Shown here piece after piece: positions 24,999-33,860 of a stretch of DNA of 64,000 nucleotides (its first letter is position 1; every line of letters begins with the position of its first letter). Under the pieces are notes generated by a model. That model had not been told where the DNA came from and ran no database searches. It saw only the letters and a program-made list of their open reading frames with translations. Where the stretch lies: positions 242,403 to 306,402 of the forward strand of contig NZ_OMKE01000039.1 in assembly GCF_900299535.1 (NCBI RefSeq). The letters are read 5' to 3'. The stretch is from Aquimarina aquimarini. GTDB taxonomy: Bacteria; Bacteroidota; Bacteroidia; Flavobacteriales; Flavobacteriaceae. Both the position numbers and the translations under genes were made by a program.

Positions 24999-26186
24999 TT
25001 GAAGACAATTTACAGAACATATAAAATAAAAAATAGAGATACATTGGCGTCAATTGCTAAAGATAATGATGTTGATGTAAATGAATTGATACAATATCAC
25101 AATAAACGCTCTGAAATATATGAACACATACAAGATAGATTACCTAGTTTTTTACAAGAAATAGTTTTACCCCCAAAAGGATATAGTCTTATTAATGGTA
25201 AAGAAGTATGGTTAAATAAAGAAGTTCCAGAACCTGATACCTTAAAAAAACCTTTCTATGGTGGTCTACGCATAGAAATACCAGAAAACGATTTGAATTA
25301 TGGAGTCTTAAAAACCATTAAATCAGGAAAAAAAGAAAACACCATAAAATATAAACTAAGTCTTCGTTTTTATCCAGAAAATGAAGCTCTTGATTATAAT
25401 TTTATATCTATAGATCTTGTTTCTAAAATCTATATAAATGACCAAGAACCTAATTTAATTGCAGATGAATTAGCAGTAGCTTGTACAGAGATATTATACC
25501 CACTAGTAGTAAAAACAGATAATAACCTCAATTTATTAGACATAGTAAATCATCAGGATATTATAAAGAGGTGGAAAAAACAAAAAACAAAAAAACTAAG
25601 TTACTATCAAGGTTCAGTTGCCGAAAAATACTTCCATCTCTTTGAGCAAACTTTATTTACCAAAGATTTATTCTTTGAGCATTTACAAAATGATTGGTTT
25701 TTCAGAGCATATTTTAATAAAATTTATACTGGATATAATGATGAATTAGAAGTAGACAATAAAATAGAATTTCCGATTTTACCCAATACAAAAAGCATAC
25801 AATATACGGTTAGTAAAAAAGGAAGCAAATTTATCAAAGATAACCGTATCAAAATAGAAATTGATGGCAAATGCACAGACCCTAGAAACAAAACCGAGTT
25901 AGAAAAAAGAGCCTACTTCCCTACTTCTATAGATAGAAATCATACTCCTGTAAAAGGAAAATATAGAGCCCTTTATTTTTTAAACCCAAAAGATCATAGA
26001 ATACAATCGGTATATTTATCTTGTGATTTAGATATGCCTAAAACAAAAGCAGGGATCATTACCATCTCAGAGCTAGATAATGATTCTCAAATACAACACA
26101 AACGCCATCCTAAATCTATAAAGCTTCAAGAAGAAAATAGTATCGATAAAAAGAAAAAAACATTTTGGAAATCATTGTTTTCATAA
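24999..26186 (+). CDS. LysM-domain protein of the VgrG island, 395 aa
   Basis: The first codon is TTG at 24999; the LysM module follows at once (residues 5-50, RTYKIKNRDTLASIAKDNDV and IQYHNKRS), so no later start is likely. The remaining 340 residues show no known domain; they contain a middle helical block (IIKRWKKQKTKKLSYYQGSV) and a C-terminal strand-rich part ending in a basic tail. LysM binds peptidoglycan or, in T6SS cargo, helps carry proteins at the VgrG/PAAR tip. It is immediately upstream of the DUF4280 protein, so I infer a loading or adaptor role. Confidence 0.65.
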   Translation: MKTIYRTYKIKNRDTLASIAKDNDVDVNELIQYHNKRSEIYEHIQDRLPSFLQEIVLPPKGYSLINGKEVWLNKEVPEPDTLKKPFYGGLRIEIPENDLNYGVLKTIKSGKKENTIKYKLSLRFYPENEALDYNFISIDLVSKIYINDQEPNLIADELAVACTEILYPLVVKTDNNLNLLDIVNHQDIIKRWKKQKTKKLSYYQGSVAEKYFHLFEQTLFTKDLFFEHLQNDWFFRAYFNKIYTGYNDELEVDNKIEFPILPNTKSIQYTVSKKGSKFIKDNRIKIEIDGKCTDPRNKTELEKRAYFPTSIDRNHTPVKGKYRALYFLNPKDHRIQSVYLSCDLDMPKTKAGIITISELDNDSQIQHKRHPKSIKLQEENSIDKKKKTFWKSLFS

Positions 26187-26198
26187 AACCAAATAATT

Positions 26199-26699
26199 AT
26201 GAGTGAAAAACACGTTGTAGTACAAGGAGCCACCTGTGAATGTCAGCATGGATTCATGCCAGATATGTTAAAAGTTAGTTCTCATCAATATGAATATGCT
26301 AATGATAAAGACGGAAGCCAGAAACTAATCGCAACAACTTTAGAAATAGGGCAACCTTTTCAGGCAAATACTTTTGGCCAATGCAAATTGCAACCCATGG
26401 GTAGTAGCTACAAACCATGTCAACCCATGATTACTGAGTGGACAGGTTTTTATGAAGATACACTCTTAAAAAATGGAGGAAATATCATTGTAGAAGATAG
26501 CAAAGCTACCTGTGCTATTTCTGGGGCTCCCTGTGTAAAAATCACCAATCATGGGCAAATCGCAGAGCCTAGTCAGCAAAATATGGAAAATGCAGACGAA
26601 GACACTCAAGCACAATTAAATCCAATGGTGAACACAAATGATTTAAGTAATACAAACACAGAGAGTATGGAAAATGGTATTGTAGAAAACGTAAAATAA
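26199..26699 (+). CDS. DUF4280 (PAAR-like) T6SS tip protein
   Basis: 166 residues. DUF4280 proteins are PAAR-like spike caps: VVQGATCECQHG at the start, cysteines at CKLQPMGSSYKPC, then ATCAISGAPCVKITNHGQ. The Cys pattern suggests metal binding. The C-terminal 40 residues are polar linker. The order LysM, DUF4280, large cargo is consistent with a tip-loaded effector. It lies 12 bases after the LysM gene and 6 before the 923-residue gene. Confidence 0.82.
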   Translation: MSEKHVVVQGATCECQHGFMPDMLKVSSHQYEYANDKDGSQKLIATTLEIGQPFQANTFGQCKLQPMGSSYKPCQPMITEWTGFYEDTLLKNGGNIIVEDSKATCAISGAPCVKITNHGQIAEPSQQNMENADEDTQAQLNPMVNTNDLSNTNTESMENGIVENVK

Positions 26700-26705
26700 A
26701 AAATA

Positions 26706-29477
26706 ATGGCTACAGGTGTAAAAACTATACGAATGGTTAAAGGAAAGTATTTTCCTGACAAAACACAATCCTTAACCACTAGAGTAACAATACAACCAGA
26801 TCAGGAAGTAGAATTTGAAGTTGAAGAATGGTTAGAACACACTACAGAAGAAGATAAAGAAGAAGGCATATTTTGGTTACGACAAACCAATGACAGAAAA
26901 ACTATCCTTTATAGAGGAAAAGGAAAAGTATACAATTTTACAATGCCAAAAAAATTATGTGGATCCTATTCATTTTATATAGAAGCCAGCAAATCTGGGA
27001 AAAGAGATTATAAGAATAATGCAGGTATATATATAAGTGGCCACACTACTCCCCTCATAAAAAAAAGTGAATGGAGAGCCGAACCCAAAGGTAGTGATAT
27101 AAGAAAAAGCCCAATCTCTTATGGTGATGTTGTATATCTATGGTTAGAAACAGAAGGACTTAGTGGGGATTACATTTCTATAGAAGTGTACAACAATAGG
27201 TCGTATTTTTTTGATGATACTTTGATAGTCGAAAAAAAGAAGATAAAAGTCAATAAAGGAGAAGCACTGTACAAAATTGGTGATACAAATTTATGGATGG
27301 CCAAAGTAAAAAATAGAAATGATAATGAAGAGTTTTTTGTTAAAGTCAAAACTTCTGATGGAAAATATGTGTTAGACGATAATGGAGATGATCTTCATGC
27401 TCGTTTTTTAAGAGCAAAAGACGAGATGTCTAGCAACCTTGTACAACCCTCAGAAAATATAACTCCTACCAAAATATTTAAAGCAGAAGTAAATGCAGAA
27501 AGATTTGAACCTTGTAAGTTTAATAAATTAACACTTACCATTCCAGAAGTTAAAAAAGGTAAGCTTGAAAATAAACCTATTCCAGTATTTGATAACGGGA
27601 AAGGTTTAAAAGGAGTGAAAAATACTGATGAAAAAATTAATAGAAGTGTCCATTTTCAATTCAACGATTATAGTATTGCTCCTGATGCTCAAAAAATTCT
27701 AAATAATATTTTAGGCTTTCTTCTTGAGCATAAAGGAACAACAATTAATATGAGTGGATATGCTTGTGTTATTGGGAAAGAAGATTACAATCAAGAATTA
27801 TCTCAAAAAAGAGGAGATGCAGTCAAAGATTTTTTTGTAAAAGGTGGATTAGATGGAGCACGGATAAATAGTTCAGGAAAAGGAGAATATAACATCAAAA
27901 GCCCTGATGATTATGATAAACGAAATGAAGAAGTGTATATTGACGCCAGAAGAGTTGATATATCTTTTAAATTCGCTAATCATAGTGCTAATGCCGTTGT
28001 AGTAGAAACAATTGCACCTAGTAGTCCGAAAAATACAATTCTAGATATAGAAGGTTTCAAAGTTAATGACTGTTATAGAGATAAGAACAAACACGAAAAT
28101 AAAATCATTATAAATTCGCCTGACGCAGAAGTTTATAGTGGTTCTGGAACTTCTGCTGTTTTCCCTATTCAATCTACTCTTACTAAATATCATCCTGCTC
28201 CTTTACAATATATTTGGCCAAAATATAATATAGTAGAAGGTATTATGGGCAAAAGAGGCGATTCTGCAGCTGTATATAATATTCATTTACATAGTTGTAG
28301 GTATTACTCTAATAAGAAATACCCTGCTGTAAAATTAAAAGTATATCCAGATATAAAATGGACATTAAAATTCTTCCTAAACTTAACTAATGATTTAGGT
28401 GTCACATGGAAAGATCAGCCAGCATCAAAACATAAAGAATTACAAAAAAAAGCAGGGAAAATAGGAGCAGAAAACAGATGGAAACAAAAAGACGCTTCCT
28501 TTGGGTTTAGCCTAAAAAGTGAATGGGACACCAATAATTCTGGAACATATAATAGAAATGAAGAGCTAAAATTAGAATATGAAGCTAAATTCAAAAAATT
28601 ATACGACCTCTTCTCCTCTATAGGCTCCATGTCTCAAGGAATTACAAAAAAGACTGGAGGTCAAATTAGAAATATCGGTTTTAAGGGAGTTCCTATGAAA
28701 TTCGAAATAAAACCACCAAACCTTAATATACAAGGAATTTGGAATTTAGAAAAGGTAAATGAAAAATTAGGCACTAAAGTAGACATCTCTTTTAATGCTG
28801 AGCCATTGATTGGTTTAGAAATGACCGTAGATTTATTATGCCTAGCAGTAGGAGCTGTTGCTGGTGCTTTTACCGGAGGAACAGCATCACAGCCTGCTAT
28901 GAGGCTTTATGGAGAACTAAAAGGTATTATGAATACTGGGGTTGATGTAGGAACAGATGATTTTGGTTTTAAAGCTAGCGCTGATGTTTATATAGACTTA
29001 GTAATATCTAGTACTATAAAGACCAGTGTTGGGTTTAATTTTAATACAGCTGGTAGCGTTAAAAAAGAAGATAAAGCTAAACTAGAAGTAACAAATACTT
29101 TAAAAATTGAATTAAAAGCAGGAATGTGGGTCAAGGCAGAAGCTAATTTAGTTATTGTAAAAGTTGAAGGCTATTTTGAAATGAGTGCCAAAGGTTCTGC
29201 TGCTGTAACTTTTGGTCATGGAGTCAACTATAATGATCAAGGATTATATTACACCCCAAAACTAGGATTTGATGGAATCATTGCAGAATATGTAGTTAAA
29301 GGAAAAGTTGGACTTTCTTCTAAAAAGAAAATCTTATGGGGAGGTACACCTAGCACTGATAATGAAGATATTATTTCACAAGGAAAAGCCGTTATTGTAG
29401 AACCTTTTGATGTTATCAAAAGTTTAGAAGAAACCTTTAAATTTAAAGCACAAATCCCCCTTATTAAAAACACTTAA
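26706..29477 (+). CDS. Large VgrG-island cargo protein with OmpA-like domain, 923 aa
   Basis: Residues 1-110 and 110-240 look like two beta-sandwich modules (EVEFEVEEWLEH, then GDVVYLWLETEGLSGDYIS). An OmpA-like peptidoglycan-binding domain follows at about 311-423 (VHFQFNDYSIAPDAQKIL, ARRVDISFKF). The last 450 residues are unfamiliar: a cysteine-poor strand region, a Gly/Ala-rich hydrophobic segment at about 700-725 (LLCLAVGAVAGAFTGG), then long amphipathic strands. There is no signal peptide, so the OmpA domain would reach peptidoglycan only after delivery. It follows the PAAR-like gene directly; a membrane-active effector is plausible but unproven. Confidence 0.65.
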   Translation: MATGVKTIRMVKGKYFPDKTQSLTTRVTIQPDQEVEFEVEEWLEHTTEEDKEEGIFWLRQTNDRKTILYRGKGKVYNFTMPKKLCGSYSFYIEASKSGKRDYKNNAGIYISGHTTPLIKKSEWRAEPKGSDIRKSPISYGDVVYLWLETEGLSGDYISIEVYNNRSYFFDDTLIVEKKKIKVNKGEALYKIGDTNLWMAKVKNRNDNEEFFVKVKTSDGKYVLDDNGDDLHARFLRAKDEMSSNLVQPSENITPTKIFKAEVNAERFEPCKFNKLTLTIPEVKKGKLENKPIPVFDNGKGLKGVKNTDEKINRSVHFQFNDYSIAPDAQKILNNILGFLLEHKGTTINMSGYACVIGKEDYNQELSQKRGDAVKDFFVKGGLDGARINSSGKGEYNIKSPDDYDKRNEEVYIDARRVDISFKFANHSANAVVVETIAPSSPKNTILDIEGFKVNDCYRDKNKHENKIIINSPDAEVYSGSGTSAVFPIQSTLTKYHPAPLQYIWPKYNIVEGIMGKRGDSAAVYNIHLHSCRYYSNKKYPAVKLKVYPDIKWTLKFFLNLTNDLGVTWKDQPASKHKELQKKAGKIGAENRWKQKDASFGFSLKSEWDTNNSGTYNRNEELKLEYEAKFKKLYDLFSSIGSMSQGITKKTGGQIRNIGFKGVPMKFEIKPPNLNIQGIWNLEKVNEKLGTKVDISFNAEPLIGLEMTVDLLCLAVGAVAGAFTGGTASQPAMRLYGELKGIMNTGVDVGTDDFGFKASADVYIDLVISSTIKTSVGFNFNTAGSVKKEDKAKLEVTNTLKIELKAGMWVKAEANLVIVKVEGYFEMSAKGSAAVTFGHGVNYNDQGLYYTPKLGFDGIIAEYVVKGKVGLSSKKKILWGGTPSTDNEDIISQGKAVIVEPFDVIKSLEETFKFKAQIPLIKNT

Positions 29478-29479
29478 AA

Positions 29480-30100
29480 ATGAAAATTAAAATCGAATAC
29501 TTTACATATTTTATAATGATCATACTTTTTAGTTCATGCCAATCTCAATCCAGAATAGACTTATCTGAATTAACACTATCAGAAGATTTTCTTACATTGG
29601 TACCAAAAGCAGAAAGAGCTCTTTTTTATAGTGACAAAATAGATCCTGCGACAGGAACTCCTTCATTCACAACAAATGAGGTTCAAAAGTATAGTTATAA
29701 AAATATAAAATTCGAACGACCCGAAATAGGAACGAGTCGAGTTGTTTTTTACACATATAAAGCTCTTGAAAAAGGAGGAGATAATCAGATTTCTGGACTT
29801 CATTTCAACATAGAAGGAAAAAATGAAGAACTATTTACTCTATTAAAAAAACAATATGGAGACCCAGAAGAGCTACATCCAGTACCTACAATACCCAAAG
29901 AAAGTGTATTATATGGACACAACAGCTTTGTATGGAAAGAAGATAAAACTTCAATTATTTTAGATTTCTATTATTCTAGTTTAAATGATCAACAACGTAT
30001 AGAAACAGCTGTTTATATCATAAAAAATGATGCGAAAGATTTAACATTTCCTGAACGCACATCAGCAGAAAGACTAGTCAATACGCATACAAAAAAATAA
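29480..30100 (+). CDS. Lipoprotein A1, duplicated family, 206 aa
   Basis: SPII lipobox FSSC then QSQSRIDLSELTLSEDF. It is a close paralogue of the protein at 34982-35599 (same LTLSEDF, YSDKIDPATGTPS, TNEVQKYSYKN, LLKKQYGDPEEL and HTKK end). The core reads as hydrophobic strands, a helix with KKQYG, and a late strand after a Trp (FVWKEDKTSIIL). It starts 3 bases after the 923-residue gene, so it could be its immunity protein in the envelope; this is inference from position. Confidence 0.7.
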   Translation: MKIKIEYFTYFIMIILFSSCQSQSRIDLSELTLSEDFLTLVPKAERALFYSDKIDPATGTPSFTTNEVQKYSYKNIKFERPEIGTSRVVFYTYKALEKGGDNQISGLHFNIEGKNEELFTLLKKQYGDPEELHPVPTIPKESVLYGHNSFVWKEDKTSIILDFYYSSLNDQQRIETAVYIIKNDAKDLTFPERTSAERLVNTHTKK

Positions 30101-30113
30101 ATACATACATATC

Positions 30114-30890
30114 ATGAGTATATTACCATATTATATGATCGATTTTAGTGCATCTGCCTGTATGTTTGAAATCAGAATCAATGATTACCCTGTTATTACG
30201 CAAAACATAGAAGGGCAAGTAGCTACAATGATCCCAATCAATTATGCAATATTAGAAAATGGGGAACAAACCATTTCTGCTACTATGTTACCCAATGTAG
30301 GAGAAATTCAATTACACCCAAAAGCAGATTTAAGGTTTAAAGTAATGCTATTCGATGTTACTAATGACTTCAAATTCCAAAACCAGTTTGATGAATATCA
30401 ATCAAAATCTATAGGAGATCAAAAATTACCAATCATCAAAAAAAATGGAGTATTTGATGCAAAAATCCCTTATAAACTAAAAGCTTGGCAAAATGGAATT
30501 AACCTAAACGATGTTAAAGACGTTAAACAAAAATTACTTGATGCGTATTATAATCTTTCAAATAGTATTAAGAATGGTAACTATAAAATATTTCAGGAAA
30601 AAATTGCAAACAGAGAACTAAATATGGTAACCTCTATGTATTTATCTAATAAAGAAGCACAGAATAGAATTTCTGAATTAATTTCTGATTTCGAATCAGG
30701 TTTTCAAGTAATGCCTATAATGGAAGAAAGTGTTTTATTATTTATTTATTCTAATGGAAAAACAGCTGCTCTTAAAAAGCCTAATGGGGAATCAGCTTTG
30801 TATTTATTAAATAAAAAAACAAGAGAAGAATTAATGATAGATATAACTTTTTATATACCTGAGGAGAAATCTAATTTTGAAGTTATCTGA
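30114..30890 (+). CDS. Unknown VgrG-island protein B1, 258 aa
   Basis: No signal peptide or known motif. The N-terminal half is strand-rich (CMFEIRINDYPVI, QTISATMLPNVGEI, LRFKVMLFDV), and the C-terminal half is helical then ends KPNGESALYLLN. It is a divergent paralogue of the next gene (shared phi-NDxP-I, ATMLPxVG/GKMLPRIG, WQNGINL/WQNSVDL and a G-x-x-AL motif). Located between lipoprotein A1 and B2 in the same operon. Adaptor, chaperone or immunity are all possible. Confidence 0.6.
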   Translation: MSILPYYMIDFSASACMFEIRINDYPVITQNIEGQVATMIPINYAILENGEQTISATMLPNVGEIQLHPKADLRFKVMLFDVTNDFKFQNQFDEYQSKSIGDQKLPIIKKNGVFDAKIPYKLKAWQNGINLNDVKDVKQKLLDAYYNLSNSIKNGNYKIFQEKIANRELNMVTSMYLSNKEAQNRISELISDFESGFQVMPIMEESVLLFIYSNGKTAALKKPNGESALYLLNKKTREELMIDITFYIPEEKSNFEVI

Positions 30891-30936
30891 CAACACTATT
30901 GTTTAGTACACCTTTATTTATATTCAAAAATAAATC

Positions 30937-31758
30937 ATGCACGATTTTAAAAAGCCATTATATTCACTTTATTCAACATTATATTGTTCAGGTTCTATAT
31001 GGGTAAATGATGTCCCTTTAATTGATTGGTATGGTGACAATACAAAAGAAGGTGGTTATGCTGGTGATGACACCATTAATCATTTATTACTTCAAAGCGG
31101 AAAACACAAAGTAGTAGGAAAAATGCTACCAAGAATAGGGCAAAAAACATTAACCGAAAAAGAAACTATGTTTATAGATTTCTATTTGGCCGAAGCAGAC
31201 TTACAATTATGGAAAAGAACTAGACATAAGTTTCATCCAAAAGTAAAGTCACCTTGGAATGGACTGAGTGAAAATATAAATCACCCTTATTTTGAAATCT
31301 CTACAGAAATTGAAGTGGAACTGCCTTTTACTCTAGATGGGTGGCAAAACTCTGTAGATTTAACCAAAATAAAAGAAGATGAATTGTTTAAAGAAGTATT
31401 AAGTACTTATTATCAAATTCATGCTATTATGAAATCTCATAATGCGACTAAATTCTTAGAGTGTTCTAAAGAAAAAATGATACTACAAGAGCAAGCATTT
31501 TATTTTTCAAATGATCGAAAAAAAAGTTTCTTAGATGGCGCTACAAAACTTTTTGATCAAAAGTTAGAAATAATGCCTCTTGATCCATCTAAATTAAAGC
31601 TAGAAATTATGGGCTATGGCAAACTAGTTCGTCTTGTTCATCTAGACGGGAGCCCTGCTTTACAGTATAAAAGCCCCGATCCAAAAAATCAAGGAAATAT
31701 TGAGTTTGACACAAAACTTCATATGAGAACAGAAAATCAAGGATTAACTATAATATAA
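30937..31758 (+). CDS. Unknown VgrG-island protein B2, 273 aa
   Basis: Divergent paralogue of B1. N-terminal strand block IWVNDVPLIDWYG, KHKVVGKMLPRIGQ, then helix-rich middle (YYQIHAIMKSHNATKFLE) and a strand ending HLDGSPALQYKSP. No export signal. It sits 46 bases after B1 and 36 before a lipoprotein. As with B1, the local order is the only functional clue. Confidence 0.6.
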   Translation: MHDFKKPLYSLYSTLYCSGSIWVNDVPLIDWYGDNTKEGGYAGDDTINHLLLQSGKHKVVGKMLPRIGQKTLTEKETMFIDFYLAEADLQLWKRTRHKFHPKVKSPWNGLSENINHPYFEISTEIEVELPFTLDGWQNSVDLTKIKEDELFKEVLSTYYQIHAIMKSHNATKFLECSKEKMILQEQAFYFSNDRKKSFLDGATKLFDQKLEIMPLDPSKLKLEIMGYGKLVRLVHLDGSPALQYKSPDPKNQGNIEFDTKLHMRTENQGLTII

Positions 31759-31794
31759 CAATCCTTTAATTTATTAAACCTTAATATAAAATAA

Positions 31795-32280
31795 ATGCAT
31801 CGCAGAATATTTGTAAAAAACACAATGTTAATATCGGCTGGATTGCTTATTCCTTTAACATTAACAAATTGCTCAGGTGGCACTATTTTACTAGATGATA
31901 GTATAGGTAAATCAGAAAACATACTAAAATCATTCACCAAACAAGGTGATGACTTTTTCTCATATTATACGATTTCTAAGTCAAACTGTAGTCACCCCCT
32001 ATTTTCTGGGGAAGAATCTTTTATATTTTGTCAAAAACAAAAAATTATTGGTTTCACGATAAAAATGAATGGTATTACAGATATAAAAAAATACAATGAA
32101 ACTTTAAATCAACTATATGGAGCTAATAAAAAGGTATATGAAAATGATTTTGGTGAAGAATACGAATGGAAAAACGAGACTAGAAAAATTATATTAAGTT
32201 ATTCTAAACAAGAATCAAAAGTTCCTCAAAACACATTCTATTCTGAATCTCTTTTAAATAAAAATTTATTAATATTTTAA
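31795..32280 (+). CDS. Lipoprotein, 161 aa, with Arg-Arg N-terminus
   Basis: N-terminus MHRRIFVKNTMLISAGLLIP then TLTNC: an RR pair followed by a hydrophobic run and lipobox, so SPII, possibly via Tat. The mature part shows the pattern IGFTIKMNG, LNQLYGANKK, EYEWKNETRKIILSY, which resembles lipoproteins A1/A2 (LHFNIEG, LLKKQYGDPEE, FVWKEDKTSIIL). It may be a shortened relative. It lies upstream of the lipase gene beyond a C-tract. Function unknown. Confidence 0.6.
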   Translation: MHRRIFVKNTMLISAGLLIPLTLTNCSGGTILLDDSIGKSENILKSFTKQGDDFFSYYTISKSNCSHPLFSGEESFIFCQKQKIIGFTIKMNGITDIKKYNETLNQLYGANKKVYENDFGEEYEWKNETRKIILSYSKQESKVPQNTFYSESLLNKNLLIF

Positions 32281-32335
32281 TTTTCTTACATTTAAATATA
32301 AATTTATTATAAAATATAATGTTATTACAAACTAT

Positions 32336-32344
32336 CCCCCCCCC
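32336..32344 (+). repeat. Nine-base poly-C tract upstream of the Tle1-like gene
   Basis: C9 in a region otherwise about 85% A/T, 48 bases before the lipase ATG. Tracts of this length can slip during replication. Confidence 0.55.
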
Positions 32345-32392
32345 TTCAAAGTAAGATATATCAACACAGGAATTGTTTAAAAACATACCAAC

Positions 32393-33835
32393 ATGACAAA
32401 GATTAAATTTGGAAACTATGAAGCCAGTAAGGACAAAACATTAGAGAGTAAAAGTATTATTGTCAATGTTTTTTTTGATGGAACCTTAAACAACCGAAAC
32501 AATACGAGATCTCGTGTTGCCAGTGAGAATCGTGCAAAAGGATTGCCCTATAACCCAAATGATAATCCAGATAATTTTATCGCAGATTCAGGAGGAGATA
32601 CCAGCTTTTATAACGATGAATCCAATGTTTCTCGATTAGAAGAATATGTAGTTACAGATCAGCAAGAAGTATTTTCTATATATACAGAAGGTATTGGTAC
32701 AGAAGATTACCAAGAAGATGAAAGTATAGGGATGGGATATGGCTCTAGCGACCCAAATGACGAGAACATCGATACTGGAGTGTTAGGAAAAGTAAGAGTA
32801 GGATGCCAAAATATATTAGAAAAAGTAGAGCAAGTTCTAGAAAAAGTTGACTGTGCTTCTTTTACTTTCAATGTATATGGATTTAGTCGAGGTGCCGCCG
32901 CAGCACGTAATTTTGTACATGAAGTAGGAATAACCAACACCCGACCCGATGATAATAGACCGCCAGAAAATCATCCACATGGACATATAGGAGTATTATT
33001 TGCAGGAATCGATATAGTTATAGAAACTGTAAAAGTTAATTTTGTTGGCCTGTATGATACCGTATCCTCATATCATTTGAATGATTCTTATACTTTTTAC
33101 CCAGATACAGATCCTAATTTTGAAAATGATGTACCAGAGTTAAATCTAAACAGTTTAGGTAGTACTAATTATACACTACACCTCACAGCTGCAGACGAAC
33201 AACGTATTAATTTCTCCTTAACCGACATTAGCAGTGCAAGAAAAGGAAAAACTCTTAACTTACCTGGAGTACACTCTGATATTGGTGGTGGATATGTAGA
33301 TGGCATGAACGAAAACGGGCTGATTCTCTACGATTTTGCCCACACATCCTCTGACCCTATTCGCAGAGAACGACAACGTTTTATAGATGAAGGTTGGTAT
33401 CTAGATGGTGAAATTATCATAGATGAAACTGGTATAGATGAATTACTAGGTAATAGAACTAATCTATCCAATACATACAGCCACATACCCCTGTATTATA
33501 TGATGAACTATTCCAAAAAAGAAGGAAAAGTAGAATTTCAAGAATCAGATTTAAAAGATGACTTCCCTCTTAATGACTTTTTAAAAAAGGTAAAAACTCG
33601 TTTGGATAAGTTTATTGATAATGGAGATGTTTTTGAATTATTACGAGATAAAGAAAATATTACAGAACATCACCCTAACTATCAAAAATTTGTAGCTGAT
33701 GATGAGATGTTACGAGAATTACGAAATCGATACTTACATATTTCTCATAATTATAAAAATCTAAATGTAGGAGTACCTACAACTGTAGAACCAATGGCTC
33801 CAAGAGAAGGAGGTAGACAGATTATTTCTGGATAA
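32393..33835 (+). CDS. Tle1-type T6SS phospholipase effector (DUF2235)
   Basis: 480 residues, alpha/beta hydrolase fold. The N-terminal strand IIVNVFFDGTLNNRNN is the DUF2235 opening; the nucleophile elbow GFSRGAAAAR places Ser165; GLYDTVSS supplies Asp222; VHSDIGGGY supplies His294 with Asp296 nearby. This is the GxSxG Tle1 family, antibacterial phospholipases delivered into the target periplasm. The triad is complete, so activity is expected. No signal peptide, as expected for T6SS delivery. The next gene is a DUF2931 lipoprotein, the common immunity partner. Confidence 0.85.
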   Translation: MTKIKFGNYEASKDKTLESKSIIVNVFFDGTLNNRNNTRSRVASENRAKGLPYNPNDNPDNFIADSGGDTSFYNDESNVSRLEEYVVTDQQEVFSIYTEGIGTEDYQEDESIGMGYGSSDPNDENIDTGVLGKVRVGCQNILEKVEQVLEKVDCASFTFNVYGFSRGAAAARNFVHEVGITNTRPDDNRPPENHPHGHIGVLFAGIDIVIETVKVNFVGLYDTVSSYHLNDSYTFYPDTDPNFENDVPELNLNSLGSTNYTLHLTAADEQRINFSLTDISSARKGKTLNLPGVHSDIGGGYVDGMNENGLILYDFAHTSSDPIRRERQRFIDEGWYLDGEIIIDETGIDELLGNRTNLSNTYSHIPLYYMMNYSKKEGKVEFQESDLKDDFPLNDFLKKVKTRLDKFIDNGDVFELLRDKENITEHHPNYQKFVADDEMLRELRNRYLHISHNYKNLNVGVPTTVEPMAPREGGRQIISG

Positions 33836-33860
33836 CTATAGCTAACAAAGTAAAAAATCT

